Below the pieces are notes generated by a model. That model was given only the letters and a program-made list of their open reading frames with translations. It was not told the origin of the DNA and did not search any database. This document shows, in pieces, positions 23,001-34,700 of a stretch of DNA of 64,000 bases. The stretch comes from Oxyruncus cristatus (taxonomy: Eukaryota > Chordata > Aves > Passeriformes > Cotingidae): contig VXAY01006796.1 in the NCBI GenBank assembly GCA_013399855.1, positions 62,001 to 126,000 on the forward strand. Reading direction: 5' to 3'. The first letter of the stretch is position 1, and each line of letters opens with the position of its first letter. A program made the position numbers and the translations under genes.

Positions 23001-25226
23001 GATTAAGAAGCTAAGTAACCTAAAACCTTCAGAGAAGACACAGACCACTCTGCTGACCACGTGGTTGACGGAGCTGTACCTGAACTGGCTAGGTATATTG
23101 GAAGGAGATCCCTCACAGCGAAATCTCTATTTGGATACACGGGAGAAGTTTCGCACTTTCCTGAGCAGTCCTAAAAACAAAGACTGTCTTTTTAATAATC
23201 GGGCATCTATTTATGAGCTGTTGGCAAGCCACGGTGACACAGAGCACATGGTGTACTTTGCAGTCATCATGCAGGATTATGAGCGTGTAGTAGCTCACCA
23301 CTGCCAGCATGATGAGTACGATGAGGCTCTAAATGTGTTGTCCAGGCACAGAGATGAGAAGCTGTTCTACAAGTTCTCTCCAGTTCTCATCCAGCATATT
23401 CCCAAGAAGGTAGTTGATGCTTGGATTTCTATGGGCTCTAGACTGGATGCCAGGAACCTCATTCCAGCCCTTGTTAACTATAGCCAGAGTGCCAGCACCC
23501 AGCAGATCAATGAAGCCATTAGATATATGGAGTTCTGTGTCTATCAGTTGGAGGAAACCCAGCAAGCCATTCACAACTACCTATTGTCTCTTTACGCTTT
23601 ATGTCGACCAGACTCACTGCTATCATACCTGGAGCAAGCAGGAACCAACCCAAACAGGATCCACTATGACCTGAAGTATGCATTGCGCCTGTGTGCAGAG
23701 CATGGGCACCACCATGCATGTGTCCATATTTACAAAGTGATGGAGTTATATGAGGAGGCTGTGGATCTCGCTTTACAGGTGTGTGTGTGTCTGTGCATGC
23801 TATGATATACAGGAATGTAACTTATTCAAGTTACCTTGAACAATGGAGCATTGAGAACTGGACAGACTCATCAGTGTTGAAGCTGTGCAGCTAAGGCTAG
23901 GAGGAAAGACCTGTCTCTGTTAACATACTTCTGTGCTTTCACAGTTGTTTTAAGTAGACAGCTGACTGTTACAAGCCATAAGTGAGGGTAGGGGCATGGA
24001 AAGTACAAGGCAGAGTACTGTCTGTCTTAAGCTCAGTCTCTGACATAAAATACTATTAACATATCTGCCTTTATGCAAGACTTATATAGCTACTGTTAAG
24101 GATTCTAATTACCTCCAGTTCCTAGCTGTGGAAATTGTCACAGAAGAATGCCTTTGTCAGCTTAATCTGACCTTCACTGAGATGCTGGATTTTTTTCTAT
24201 TGACCTTGCTATGTCTTATCTGAAATATGTGACCAGCAAAGATACTCTAACATGGATTTGCCCTTTTTGTGCTGGGCTTTGTTCTCTGTTGGGTAGCAAG
24301 CAAATCATCATGGGGTAATACTGGTGGAGAGTAGAGGCGTTTGACATGTAAACAAGGAGCAGGCCTGTAGTGCAGTCCTAGGCAAAGAGAAGTTTTCTAT
24401 TTAATGCCTCCTATAATGGACAGCAGGCTTTGAAGTTGAATGGTGGATAAACAAAGAGGGAAGCTTAACTCTGTTTCCTTGTCTGTCCAACTTCTAGGTG
24501 GATGTCGATCTTGCCAAGTCCTGTGCAGATCTTCCTGAAGATGATGAGGAACTCCGGAAGAAGCTGTGGTTGAAGATTGCTCGGCATGTTGTTCAGGAAG
24601 AGAAGGATGTCAAGAAGGCAATGGCCTGCCTGTCCAGTTGTGCCCTGCTGAAGATTGAAGATGTGCTGCCGTTCTTTCCAGACTTTGTCACTATTGACCA
24701 TTTCAAGGAGGCAATCTGTAACTCGCTGGAGGACTACAACAAACACATTGAGGAGCTGAAAAGAGAGATGGAGGAAGCCACACAGAGTGCCAAGAGGATC
24801 CGAGAGGACATCCAAGAAATGAGAAATAAGTATGGCTCTGTGGAGCCTCAGGAAAAATGTGCTGCTTGTGACTTTCCACTTCTAAACCGCCCTTTTTACC
24901 TTTTCCTGTGTGGTCACATGTTTCACTATGACTGTCTCCTCCAAGCAGTTTTCCCAAACCTTCCTGCCTATAAGCAGGCAAAACTTGAAGATCTTCAGAA
25001 GAAGCTGGCAGCTACCAGTCAGCCGTCCAAGAGCCACCATCGTCCCAAGGATGCAGATACCATTAGCTTGGGGAAGGGGCAGCAGAGTCGGGAACAGATC
25101 AAAACTGACATTGATGATATTGTGGCAGCAGAATGTGTGTTCTGTGGTGAGCTAATGATCCGATCCATTGACAAACCTTTTATTGATCCCCAGAAGTATG
25201 AAGAGGAGATGCAAAGCTGGCTGTAG
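16983..25226 (+). CDS. VPS18: VPS18, vacuolar protein sorting-associated protein 18 homolog
   Basis: Joining 16983-17073, 20789-20930, 21113-21204, 21908-23778 and 24498-25226 gives an open 974-residue protein plus stop, essentially the vertebrate VPS18 length (about 973). VPS18 is a core subunit shared by the CORVET (early endosome) and HOPS (late endosome/lysosome, autophagosome) tethering complexes on the cytosolic face of these membranes. The N-terminal part (about 1-470) is the beta-propeller region. It is followed by an alpha-solenoid with clathrin-heavy-chain-type repeats (about 480-790), a coiled coil (about 811-845) and a C-terminal RING-H2 domain. RING zinc ligands visible are Cys853, Cys856, Cys870, His872, His875, Cys878, Cys945 and Cys948, with an insert of about 65 residues before the last pair. 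Start ATG has a good context (TGCCATGG) and gives the family N-terminus MASILDEYE. All introns are GT-AG. No frameshift or missing ligand is seen. Confidence 0.98.
17074..20788 (+). other. VPS18: VPS18 intron 1
   Basis: A 3.7-kb intron from GTAGGTG to TTTCTCCAG. No additional coding exon or recognised repeat. The first 70 bases still belong to the CpG island. Confidence 0.9.
20789..20930 (+). CDS. VPS18: VPS18 coding exon 2
   Basis: 142 bases encoding the rest of Gly31 through two bases of Arg78, including the conserved SSNQLCMSLGKD stretch of the beta-propeller. Acceptor CTTTCTCCAG, donor CTCAG then GTAATG. Confidence 0.96.
21113..21204 (+). CDS. VPS18: VPS18 coding exon 3
   Basis: 92 bases encoding the last base of Arg78 to the first base of Gly109, with the conserved KMFLDHTG ending. 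Acceptor TCTCTTTGCAG, donor ACAG then GTGAGG. The preceding intron is only 182 bases and the following one 703 bases. Confidence 0.96.
21908..23778 (+). CDS. VPS18: VPS18 coding exon 4 (large exon)
   Basis: This 1,871-base exon encodes residues 109-732, nearly two thirds of the protein: most of the beta-propeller and the alpha-solenoid. It begins after CTGTTGGCAG and ends GCTTTACAG, followed by a GT-repeat donor (GTGTGTGTGT). If the intron is retained, the frame adds eight residues and stops at 23803-23805, giving a 740-residue form without the coiled coil and RING. Confidence 0.97.
23779..24497 (+). other. VPS18: VPS18 intron 4
   Basis: 719 bases, starting with a short GT repeat and ending CTTCTAG. 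No repeat family or other gene recognised inside. Confidence 0.9.
24498..25226 (+). CDS. VPS18: VPS18 coding exon 5 (last)
   Basis: 729 bases encoding residues 733-974 and the TAG stop. It carries the end of the solenoid, the coiled coil and the whole RING-H2 domain with its conserved FLCGHMFHYDC core, and ends with an acidic stretch and SWL. The exon starts in phase 0 at GTGGATGTC after the acceptor CTTCTAG. Confidence 0.97.
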   Translation: MDVDLAKSCADLPEDDEELRKKLWLKIARHVVQEEKDVKKAMACLSSCALLKIEDVLPFFPDFVTIDHFKEAICNSLEDYNKHIEELKREMEEATQSAKRIREDIQEMRNKYGSVEPQEKCAACDFPLLNRPFYLFLCGHMFHYDCLLQAVFPNLPAYKQAKLEDLQKKLAATSQPSKSHHRPKDADTISLGKGQQSREQIKTDIDDIVAAECVFCGELMIRSIDKPFIDPQKYEEEMQSWL

Positions 25227-26429
25227 TTTTCCAAATCAGCAGCTGTCAGTGTGTGAGAGTAGTTTTGTTCACAACTTGTGAAGCTTCTGTGGTGGCAATA
25301 TAACCTCCAGGAGCAGGAACACAGTGGCTTCTCTGGAACTCTAAGGAGAGTAGTGGAGTCTTTTTACCAGGATTACAGAGAACTAGTCTTGAAAAATGGG
25401 GAGATACAGCTATGGCTGTTGAAGAACTTGAGCAATAGTTAGAACTAGCTTACATCCTGGAATATATTTAGCAGATGTTTGCTACTTGCAGTTCTTCTGA
25501 GGTTCTCAATGAGAAGCTAATGGAGTGTCTTGTTGTCCAGAAGGAATTGGGAATAGCCCATGATTTGTCTTCCCTGTTGCGTGGTATTTGTTTTGGTGAA
25601 GACAAGCTTAAAGGGAAAGGTAGCAAAGGACATTAAGCAATGTAGTCTTCATTTATCACTTTCAAAGCTGGAATTGTTGTCTGTTTCCTTTTTGCTGAGA
25701 ATCTATAACCACATATGTGGGAAGAACATGAAAGGACAAATGCTCTTGCATATATATTTTGTAAATGACATGCTACACAAATACATGTTTCTACACAATG
25801 CGATGTAAGAATGTGTATAATTCTCAAGCAGGAGTGTCTCATAATACACTAAAATAATTTGCCTGCAATTCAAGATGTGTAATTCTCTTTCTCACAAGCT
25901 TTATACACAAGCCCATACATTTGAATTTTCTTTAGGTACTGTGTCTGGAAATGCTTGTTCATCCCTTTCTCCCTCTCTCCATGCTGTTTCTACTATAACT
26001 GTCTTTGTATAATGGGTCTTGGTTTTGTCTTCACCCCAAACCAAAATTGATATATGCAGTAATAAGGTTTCAACTGATGTTCTGCAAGCAGGAACATAAT
26101 CTGTTTGTATTATCCTGAAGTGGTCCTCTTCAAGCTGCACTTGATACTAGACTAGAGATCTAGTCGGAGTTTCACTCAGTCCTAGTCTTTGAAAAGTTCT
26201 ATGGTGTGAAATTTTACTTTGCCCTTTGAAGCCAGTACCTTGTGCTTAAAAAGTCTTTTGCTTTCCTAATAGTATTTGATACTTTCCGGAGATGACTGTA
26301 AGTCAATGCTTCTATCTATTGCTCCAACTTGGAAAATTCTTCCCAGAAGATACGAATCACTACTTGTGAGCAAGGGAACAAAATATTTTCTTTAGAGATT
26401 TAGTTAGGGTTCTTTATTTATTTAAAGAA

Positions 26430-26435
26430 AATAAA
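26430..26435 (+). terminator. VPS18: Candidate VPS18 poly(A) signal (AATAAA), proximal
   Basis: First canonical AATAAA after the VPS18 stop, about 1.2 kb downstream. It is followed within 20-35 bases by a GT-rich stretch (GTTTTGCTGTTTGGGG), a typical downstream element. Confidence 0.6.
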
Positions 26436-26801
26436 ATTTTAATTAAGTTTTGCTGTTTGGGGCTGAATCACAAAGGTAGTGATTGACAGAAGAATTGAAT
26501 GCTCTAAAAGGAGAAAATAATATTCTTGTAATTGAGGCAATAGAAAATACTGTCTTCTGAAAAAGCTTTTCAGTTCTCTCATATGAATGTATGTGCTTGT
26601 CTTGAGTACCTCTCTCAACTTCCTAATCTCCCTGTTTGTAGGGTTGTAGAAATGGGTCTTCATGTTCGTATAAATTGGTGTACTCAAGGATCTGACCTAA
26701 GAATTACAATAACAATTCGGAACTTCAGAAGAACTTCTGTGCTTCTATCGCGAGCTTCAGCCTGGAATGGATGAATTTTATCTGTGTAAAATGACACGGG
26801 T

Positions 26802-26807
26802 AATAAA
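26802..26807 (+). terminator. VPS18: Candidate VPS18 poly(A) signal (AATAAA), distal
   Basis: Second canonical hexamer, about 1.58 kb after the stop. The downstream region is less clearly GT-rich than for the proximal site, so I rank it second. Confidence 0.4.
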
Positions 26808-27305
26808 GAACAGATCTGCCAGCAGGAAGACCTGAGGTTTTGAAATCCTCTTTACTTTGTTGGAACCATGGGATAGGCAGTATTCTTAGCACCTGGTGGT
26901 GTGTGTTTCTTGGCTTATCAGAAACCCCTGTTTCAGTGGTTCCATTAAGAGGTGGCTCGGAAACCCCCACATGTGGTTTTCTTTGGCTCTAGGAGTGTGC
27001 ACCAGATGCATATACCACAAATCTGATGCTTCCTCACTATTGTTAACTGAAAAATCATTTACGTGGTTTGTTGTCAAGGTTGTGGGGAGTGTTACTGCCA
27101 GCAAAGACTGCAGCAGTGATTAAATGACTGGTGCCAGTAGTACAGGAAGCTACATAAAGGTATCTTCTGAACTTTCTTTACATTGTCACATGCTTCTGAA
27201 GTTTCAATAACCACTCACTTGTGCTTCTTGTCAATTTTGCAGTATCATTTAGTGGAAAAGGTAAGAGGGTTTGTTTTTTTGGGAGGCAAGTGGGTATGTG
27301 ATGGT

Positions 27306-27402
27306 GGAGGGAAGTGAACTGCTTACTGTTCTGTGGTGTTGGAGGGAAGTGAACTGCTTACTGTTCTGTGGTGTTGGAGGGAAGTGAACTGCTTACTGTT
27401 CT
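27306..27402 (+). repeat. 35-bp tandem repeat, about 2.8 copies
   Basis: The unit GGAGGGAAGTGAACTGCTTA plus 15 further bases occurs at 27306, 27341 and 27376. The complete copies appear identical and the third is cut short near 27402. The identity points to a recent or actively homogenised duplication; copy number may vary between individuals or be an assembly issue. Confidence 0.92.
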
Positions 27403-27612
27403 CTCATAAATGTAATCTGCAAGGTCTTTGTCTTTGCTTTCAGAATAGCGTTTTTGTCTTTGCTCCTTGTAATTTCAACATAGTTACATTTCAGAACTCA
27501 GTCCTTTGTTTTTTTAGCTATGAATGAACTGTATACTAGCTGTTAAAAATGGTGTGGCCTTGGGCTTTGTCCTTGTCTGTGTGAATAACGCCTACCATTT
27601 GGTTTAATGCAG

Positions 27613-27636
27613 CTGAAGAACCGCATAACTAAAAAG
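27613..27636 (+). other. Exon-like 24-base segment with consensus splice sites
   Basis: A stretch of 24 bases lies between TTTAATGCAG and GTGAGTGGG; the donor AAAAAG/GTGAGT is close to ideal. It is a multiple of three and could encode LKNRITKK. It is not part of VPS18 and matches nothing I recognise, so it may be a chance pair or an exon of a non-coding transcript. Confidence 0.15.
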
Positions 27637-28227
27637 GTGAGTGGGACCCCCAGCTCTGTGTACCCAGAAAAAATACCGGTAGCTAGATATATACTGAAGA
27701 AATTTAATTGTGTAGGCAAGACCTAAAGCAAACTTGTGCATATTACATCACCTCTCCTCGGCCTGGAACAAGGGATGGGGGAATATACTCAGACTGGGGG
27801 AGACAATGGTCAATGTATATGTTGAAAGAGTTTGTAGAGAATTTCAGTTGCACTTGCTGTTTATCTGTGTACTTAAAAGCAGCTAACCGCAACTTGGAGA
27901 GCAGTGTGTTCTGTCTCCTTTTGAAAAATGAGTGCCCAGGCTGGAAATTTAGAAAGGCAAATTCTTAACACGCCACTAGATGTCATTGCTGTCCATTGAA
28001 ATACTGAGGCTTGCTGCAGAGAGCTAGAAGTGTTCTGTAGCAGAAGAATAGTAGAAAAGCGAGGAACTGAACCAGGATCCCAGCACCTTTGGGGGTGTGT
28101 GGAGACAGACCTGAAGGTAAAGATGTTAAAAAATTGTCTTTGACTAAAAGGCAATTTTGTTCACAGATCACTATTTTTCAGGTTTTGAGTATCCAAAGAT
28201 GCATTTACTCAGTAAGTAAGTATCATG

Positions 28228-28741
28228 AAATTATAAAATCATTTAGGTTGGAAAAGACCTCTAAGATCATCAAGTCCAGCTGCTCACCCAGCACTGCCAA
28301 GTCCACCACTAAACCATGTCCCCAAGTGCCACATCCACATGCCTTTTAAATACCTTCCAGGATGATGATTTCATCACTTCCCTGGACATCCTATTCCAAT
28401 GCTTGACCACTCTTTCAGTGAAGAAAATTTTTCCTGATATCCAGTCTAAGTCTCTCCTGGCACAACTTGAGGCTGTTTCCTCTCATCCTGTCATTTGTTA
28501 CCTGGGAGAAGAGACCAACCTCCCCTTTGCTACAACCTCCTTTCAGGTAGTTGTAAAGAGCAGTAAGATCCTTTCTGCGCCTCCTCTTCTCCAGGCTAAA
28601 CAACCACAGTTCCCTCAGCCACTCCTCATAAGACTTCTGCTCCAGACCCTTGTTGCTCTTTGGACACACTCCAGCACCTCAGTATCTGTCTTATGGTGGG
28701 AGGCCCAAAACTGAACACAGTGTCTGAGATGCAGCCTCTTT
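28228..28741 (-). mobile_element. CR1 LINE fragment, minus orientation
   Basis: The plus strand reads the reverse complement of a CR1 3' region. It starts with the terminal part (AATCATTTAGGTTGGAAAAG, ACCTCTAAGATCATCAAGTC) and continues into the pol C-terminus, seen on the minus strand as a [17 protein letters not shown] segment. About 514 bases remain; the reverse-transcriptase domain is missing. The 3' end differs from the copies at 15.3 and 42.6 kb (ATTTAGGTTGG type), so it belongs to another CR1 subfamily. Confidence 0.92.
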
Positions 28742-31700
28742 GTTAGTTGTATTCTAGTGTAAGTTCCCTACAGACCTAGTTGATTCAGTAAACTGTAGAG
28801 AGATCATCCGTGGGCTTGGAGTTGCAATATCTGCTGGCCTTGGGTCTGGCCATTTTTGCTTGCTTCCTCTTCACTCTGTCCTGACAGCAGACACACAGAC
28901 TGTGAGCCAGCTCCTTATTTGCCTGAGTTCACATTAAGTGTGTCTTGTTAGAAGCACCAGTAAAGCTGGATTTGTCATATGATATTGGACACTGGCTTGC
29001 ATAAACAGGTAAGTTAGTATGTTTGCTTTTGCCTCTGAGTTGTGGGGTCATAATCCCAATAAATCTGCAAGTGGGAGTAGGTACATCTTGTACTCCATCA
29101 AAATAAGATGTTGTAGTTTGACTCAAACTGTAGTCATGTATTAGCATGCATTTCTTGGAATGGGTAGTTCCCATTCACCACTGTACTGTCAATGTCAACA
29201 CATGGACTGTCTATGTTTACAAGTGCAAATTCTTAGTTTCTAGTGGGATTTCATTCCTTGCGTCACTTCATCCAACAAACCCATACTGAGCTGTGGGAAG
29301 ACAGAATAAAACCAGGCGTCTTCCTTGCAACAGGTATGAGCTGTTTATGAGCTGTAATTTGAGGTTTGAAATGTACAGGACTTACAGTGTTTTTTATTTT
29401 TTAACTTGTTATTGTTCAGATGCATTAAGTATTTTTACCCAGAATAGATGGAGTACCATGTGATTCACTGTGGTATGTGTAGTGTTTATCAGAGAATCTT
29501 AAGGCATCCGCAAAGCAGAGAGAGGCTGGCAAGGATCTTCTGTTGGTTTTGTACATCAAGGAGGGGATGCCCTAGAAAGGAAAGGGAATGGTGGTTTCTG
29601 TAAAGTAATTTGGCCAAACTTTATGTATCTGACTTCAGGGAAGCTTCCCCAGTGAAACTGTCATATTGATGGATCTGTACTATCCACACTGAGGTACTGA
29701 GGAAGAAAAAATTCATTTTCTTTGGAGTAAGAATTTTGATAAAATTGAAAAGCTTAGGGCTTGAAAGTGGAACATTACAGCCATGCCTTAAATTTGCACT
29801 GAGTTGTATATGGGTTCAGCTCCTAAGCTGTCTGCTGTCTCTGACTATGCCTAGTCCAGACTTCAAAACCTCTCCAGGATTTGAGTTTCATGCTTGTACT
29901 GTGATTTTGGAGACGTGTGATACTTCCTGCTGGACTCAGTGTTTGGGTTTTTTCACTCCCAGATCTCATGGAAAGGCATCAGGCTACTTATTTAGGGAGT
30001 AGCTTTAAAGCAACCTGGCCTGGAGCTGCTTTCAGGGGAAAGGAGGGGAAAAAGATTAAACAAACTTGTTAGATCTGCATGTTGAAACTGGTTGGGACGG
30101 AGAGAAAAAGGGGCTCAGGCATTTCCTCTCTGTAATGGCCAAAGGTATTGGAGGCAGCTTGTTTAAGTAGGACTGGTGCCTTAGGAACAGGGAAGCTACA
30201 GGAGCACTCTAAGGTTACAAGTACAGCTATAACTGATCCTACTGATCCCTCTTTGTCATGGTGGGACAGCTCAGCAGAGGACAGTTTCCAACTTGCAGCA
30301 AGTCAGTATTGGGTTCAGACTTGCCGCAGTGCTTCATGACCCCTATGATGATGGCAGGAGAGCTGTTTGAATTTAACACTAGAGCTGCAGAGCTTGGCTG
30401 GGGCGGGGATAAGCACAGCTGATGTGTCTGTACAACATCAGGCTGCCTCACTGCACAGCGATTTTCATCATGTGCTTCCAAGCACCACATAAAATACCTT
30501 GTTTTATAAAGAAGCATACAGGCTGTACCTGATATGTGACAGATAGTAATGGTGGCATTTCCCTACTTTGCAGGAATTCATGTATTCCTGCTATGCTGCT
30601 GTGGTGGCTGTAGGCTGTGTTGTCTTCAGAAGAGGATTAGATCTAACCTTTTGTTTGTTTAATACATGGTTTGTTTGCTTCATCTGAACTGAGAATACTA
30701 TTTGTTGGTAGAGGTTTATTACAATGAGAGTATTCAGGAGAAGCTGAACCATCGCCTAGCCCTCATTTCATATTGAATGTTTCATTGTAGGTGGCGGCTT
30801 ATAGAAAAAGATTGAACAACTGGTTTGGTATCCAAAAACAGGTATTCTCTACTTCATGCAATTCAAATCCAAGTGCTGGTCACTTGGCATGGGGTGTGAT
30901 CTTCAGAACACAGCCTGAACTTGGAGCTGCTGGACTCTGCTTAAGCAGATGTCTGCGTTTTCCAATTAGTCAGTTATTCAACAGTCTTTTTTAATCTCTT
31001 TGTGTGTACGTACTGAATAGATTTTCTAATAAATAAATTATTGCAGTGGAACTGGGTTCATAATAAAGTTGTTCCTATCTACAGATTCTCTTTTATTTTC
31101 TCACATTTATTAAAAGCAAGGTTCACAGTGTGGTTTTGAGGGATGTCACAGACAAAGAGCATGAAGGCTGCTGGATTACTTTTTTAGGACTTTTCTCTAC
31201 AGACTCTATATGACAATTATTAGCAGCTGGCCTGTCTGGGTTAGATGGCTGCTGTGTGTTTTTCACCAAGTGAACAAGATACTCTCCGGTAAGAGCCTGT
31301 GAAGGCATGAGTAGTAAAAAATTGTTTGTTAATTAACATGGTTTTAGCAAAATAGGTGTTGTGCAATTTTTCCCATAGTAGCTATCAAGATAATTTGTAC
31401 AGAATATCAAAATACTCCACATGTAGCTGAACCATATGTTGCCATCCTTGATAACAGGGCTGTAAACTTAGATCAGCTCATGCTGTTTGAGAGAATTGAG
31501 CAGAATGTTGCTGGGTGAGGAGGAAACAGAGGCTTACTCTCCTAGATGTCCCAATTCTGTGTTTAATATTTGCCTGTGTGTCATAGCATAACTGTCTCAG
31601 ATCGACATCTACATTTGTGTTACAGTGATACATTCTGCTGAGCAGCCTTTTTGGGAGAAAAGCAATTCCTTATGTTCTCCAGTCTGTTTCAAACATGCCT

Positions 31701-34700
31701 ACTTGTCCAGTTAATGAGATTGGAATAACTAGGACCATGTCATCTTTCTATGTTCTTCTGAAAGGTTGTTTATGGTTATCTTCAGTATATGCTTCAAAGA
31801 CTTGCAGTGGCAGGGTTTTCAAAGCAAAAAATATTTTAGTACAGGAAACATCTAATGAAGGGGGAACAGAAATGTCCTCTTCTGTAACTTGAGTGGGCAC
31901 TATTCAGGTAATGTGGACTCTTCTGTTTTGAAGTAGCATCTCCTTAAACTTTTTGTGGGCTGTTGACTGAGAAATGTTTGTGATCCTTGACCTACCTTGA
32001 TCCTTGAGTTGTACGCACAGCCAGTCATAGGAGACTGTGAAGTGGAACAATGAATAGCAGTACTCAGCAGACAGCAAGCTTAGGCTCTGGCAATAGTTTC
32101 TTTGTTGATGTAGAATCAGAGTTTGCTCTCTGAAAGCTGTTTTTCTCTGCAGTGTGGTTACAGAAGAAGGGAGTTCAGAAGAATCTTGAGCAGCCCTTGT
32201 ATCCTTATGAAGAGGTTACCTGGAAAGCGGTAGCTTCATGGAATTGAACGGCTAAGTACTGTGTTTTAGCAGCTCTCAGTTGCGGCATGTTACTTGCTTG
32301 ATGCTGTGGCACCTGAGGCAAAAATAAAGGTGTGAATTATTTGCCTGCCAGGCAAAATCTTGTCCTGCCCTAGGTTATGTTCTGAAGGAAATCAACAGCT
32401 TGAGAACTTCATGTTAAAATGAGCAAGTAGGAAGAATTTCTGCACACGACATAGATATTGTTGTCAGTCCTCCAGCACATCTGCATAATGCTAGGTCAGA
32501 GCAAGGCCGGATGCTCTCTGTAAGTCAACCAAAACCTGTAGATGGGGCTTTGAGCAGAAGTTCAAAGTGCTCTCTTCTTACCCTGTTCTTCAGAAGTCAG
32601 AACACTTCTGGAGCTGACTACCTTATGAGACTCTGAGTCAACAGTGACGCTTGACACGTACCTTTTTTATTCATTCTTCTATCACTGGGGCAGATACCAT
32701 CTTAGCAGCCACCTTTGTCTCTCACTCCTTTCACCTTCTCTGCTCATTGCTTTAGCAAAGAACTATTTGATTATGACATAAATACTAAATATAGAAAGAG
32801 TTAATATGGAGTGAGTGGTGAAGCTCCCTTCCAACTAGAAAACTAAGGAAGAAAGGAAGAGAATAATGTGGAGAAGGTAACAAATGCCAACTAACTTTCA
32901 GATTTCAGAAGGATGAAACACAGGAGACAAACCAAAACTGTGCCAGGGTAGTGTGATGAATGTAGCTTGCAGTCTTTATTCCAGTACAGCAGAACAGTAC
33001 AGGCTCTGAAAATTCTTGCTTCTGGCCAATCTCTCTTGCCTGAAGTGTGTACTACTTTTCTTTGAGTCATAGACAGGAGCATGACAAGGTTGTGGCTGGA
33101 AAGTGTGTGTCAGATTTTAACATTTGCAGCAGACAAGAAGATGATCTACAAGCCTCCTATATGAGGAGGAGTTGGAGAGTAGGACAGAGCATACTTTGGA
33201 TTCAGGAGGGTTACTGATGTATGAACAGCTCTTCAAATGCTGCTGAGTGTCACACCTGGCTTTTAGGCGCTTTTATTTCCTAAGCTATGATGTCTATGTA
33301 TGGAAATACTAGGATCCTTAAAATGCTCTTAGATGCTTACACAGCTGAGTCACCACTGAGGTGTCAGCAGGACAATTCAGTGTCATGTCTGAATTAACAC
33401 CAACACTCTCCTGTTCGGAGTAGCTGTGCTGAGCTGTCTCAGCAGCAAAGCAGTAGAATGGCTGTTTTAACAGAGTTTGATAGTTAAATCTACAGAGATT
33501 GCCCACAGTAGCATGGTCTTGTTGAAGAACTCAGTCTGGGGTTTCTGAGTTTTTTTCACTGCTTTTTCCGTGCCACAACTACCATATGAAGAGGATTTGG
33601 CTTTTCACTATGCCCCTCATCTGTCTGACTAATACCATTAATGAGTACGTGTGGCTCAAGATGGCTGGAGAAAGTATTCCTTCCATTGACAAGCAGGTAT
33701 CTGATCTTGCAGAGAAGTGACGGAGGTGGATCACACAACATCCCTATTTCAAAACAAAAACAACCCCCCAGAAAACCACTGTGGCAAATCTCTCTCTACC
33801 AACTCTATTTCTGTTCCATCTCAGAAAGTTTTAAGTTAGATAATTTGGGTCACAAGCTATACAGAACCCTTGGCTTTTGGCAGTAGTCCAGTTTGGTAGC
33901 CTATGAAAAGTTATTGTGTCCAGGTGCCTACTGAGTGGGGACATAAATGCAACATGTCACAGCTGTTAGATGGAGATTGCAGTAATGTCCCAGGAACACT
34001 GAATTTAAAAACAAAAACAAAGTTGTTGGATTTGAATAAATGGGGGTGTTGCTCTCTGCCTTAATGTAGTCCAGTACATATCAAAGTTACCCCTTTCCTT
34101 TAATAGCAGGAAGGAAATAAGATCTATATCTCTTGGGAACATGCTTCTAAAACCAACTTTCACTTGCATTCCTATGTCTCCTTGTAGTCCATTTGAATGG
34201 TGAAAATTCACAATCTCACTTTTTAGTCACCACAGCCTGGATATTAGATCACTCTAGGATGTTGATTTTTGGTCACAGTCTCATTAACATCTCAGCTTGG
34301 GTGTTGGTGCTCCTCTCCCATGCTCAAGTGCCTCATAAGGATTCTTATCACCCCAAAACAGTTACTTTGGATCCCAGCCCAGCATGCGTAGGCATTGGCA
34401 GGATTTGGATATTTATAGGGATTTCTACTTCCTTCTTTTCTTTGGGCCACTTTCTTACTACAAGAATTCCTTATTTCTTCTGTGCTCCAATGAATGCAAC
34501 ACACCTAGGGTGGTGTCTGGGCAGTAGATGTTATGTATGTGCCTTCCCAGCTGCCAGGGCCAGTGCAAACAGGTATAACACAGCACTGGTCTGCAGGGCA
34601 CAGGGTTAAAAAAAAAAGGCACCACCTTTTTCACACCCTTAGATCTAGTTTGGGGAGATTACTTAGCCCTGTTGATTTATTGTGTCATTATTAAACTGAG

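Larger units (their letters stand above)
25227..28227 (+). other. VPS18: VPS18 3' UTR and downstream flank
   Basis: The first 1.2-1.6 kb is the likely VPS18 3' UTR, ending at one of the two poly(A) signals annotated below. Beyond that come the 35-bp tandem repeat (27306-27402) and a 24-base exon-like segment (27613-27636). No other gene recognised. Confidence 0.6.
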
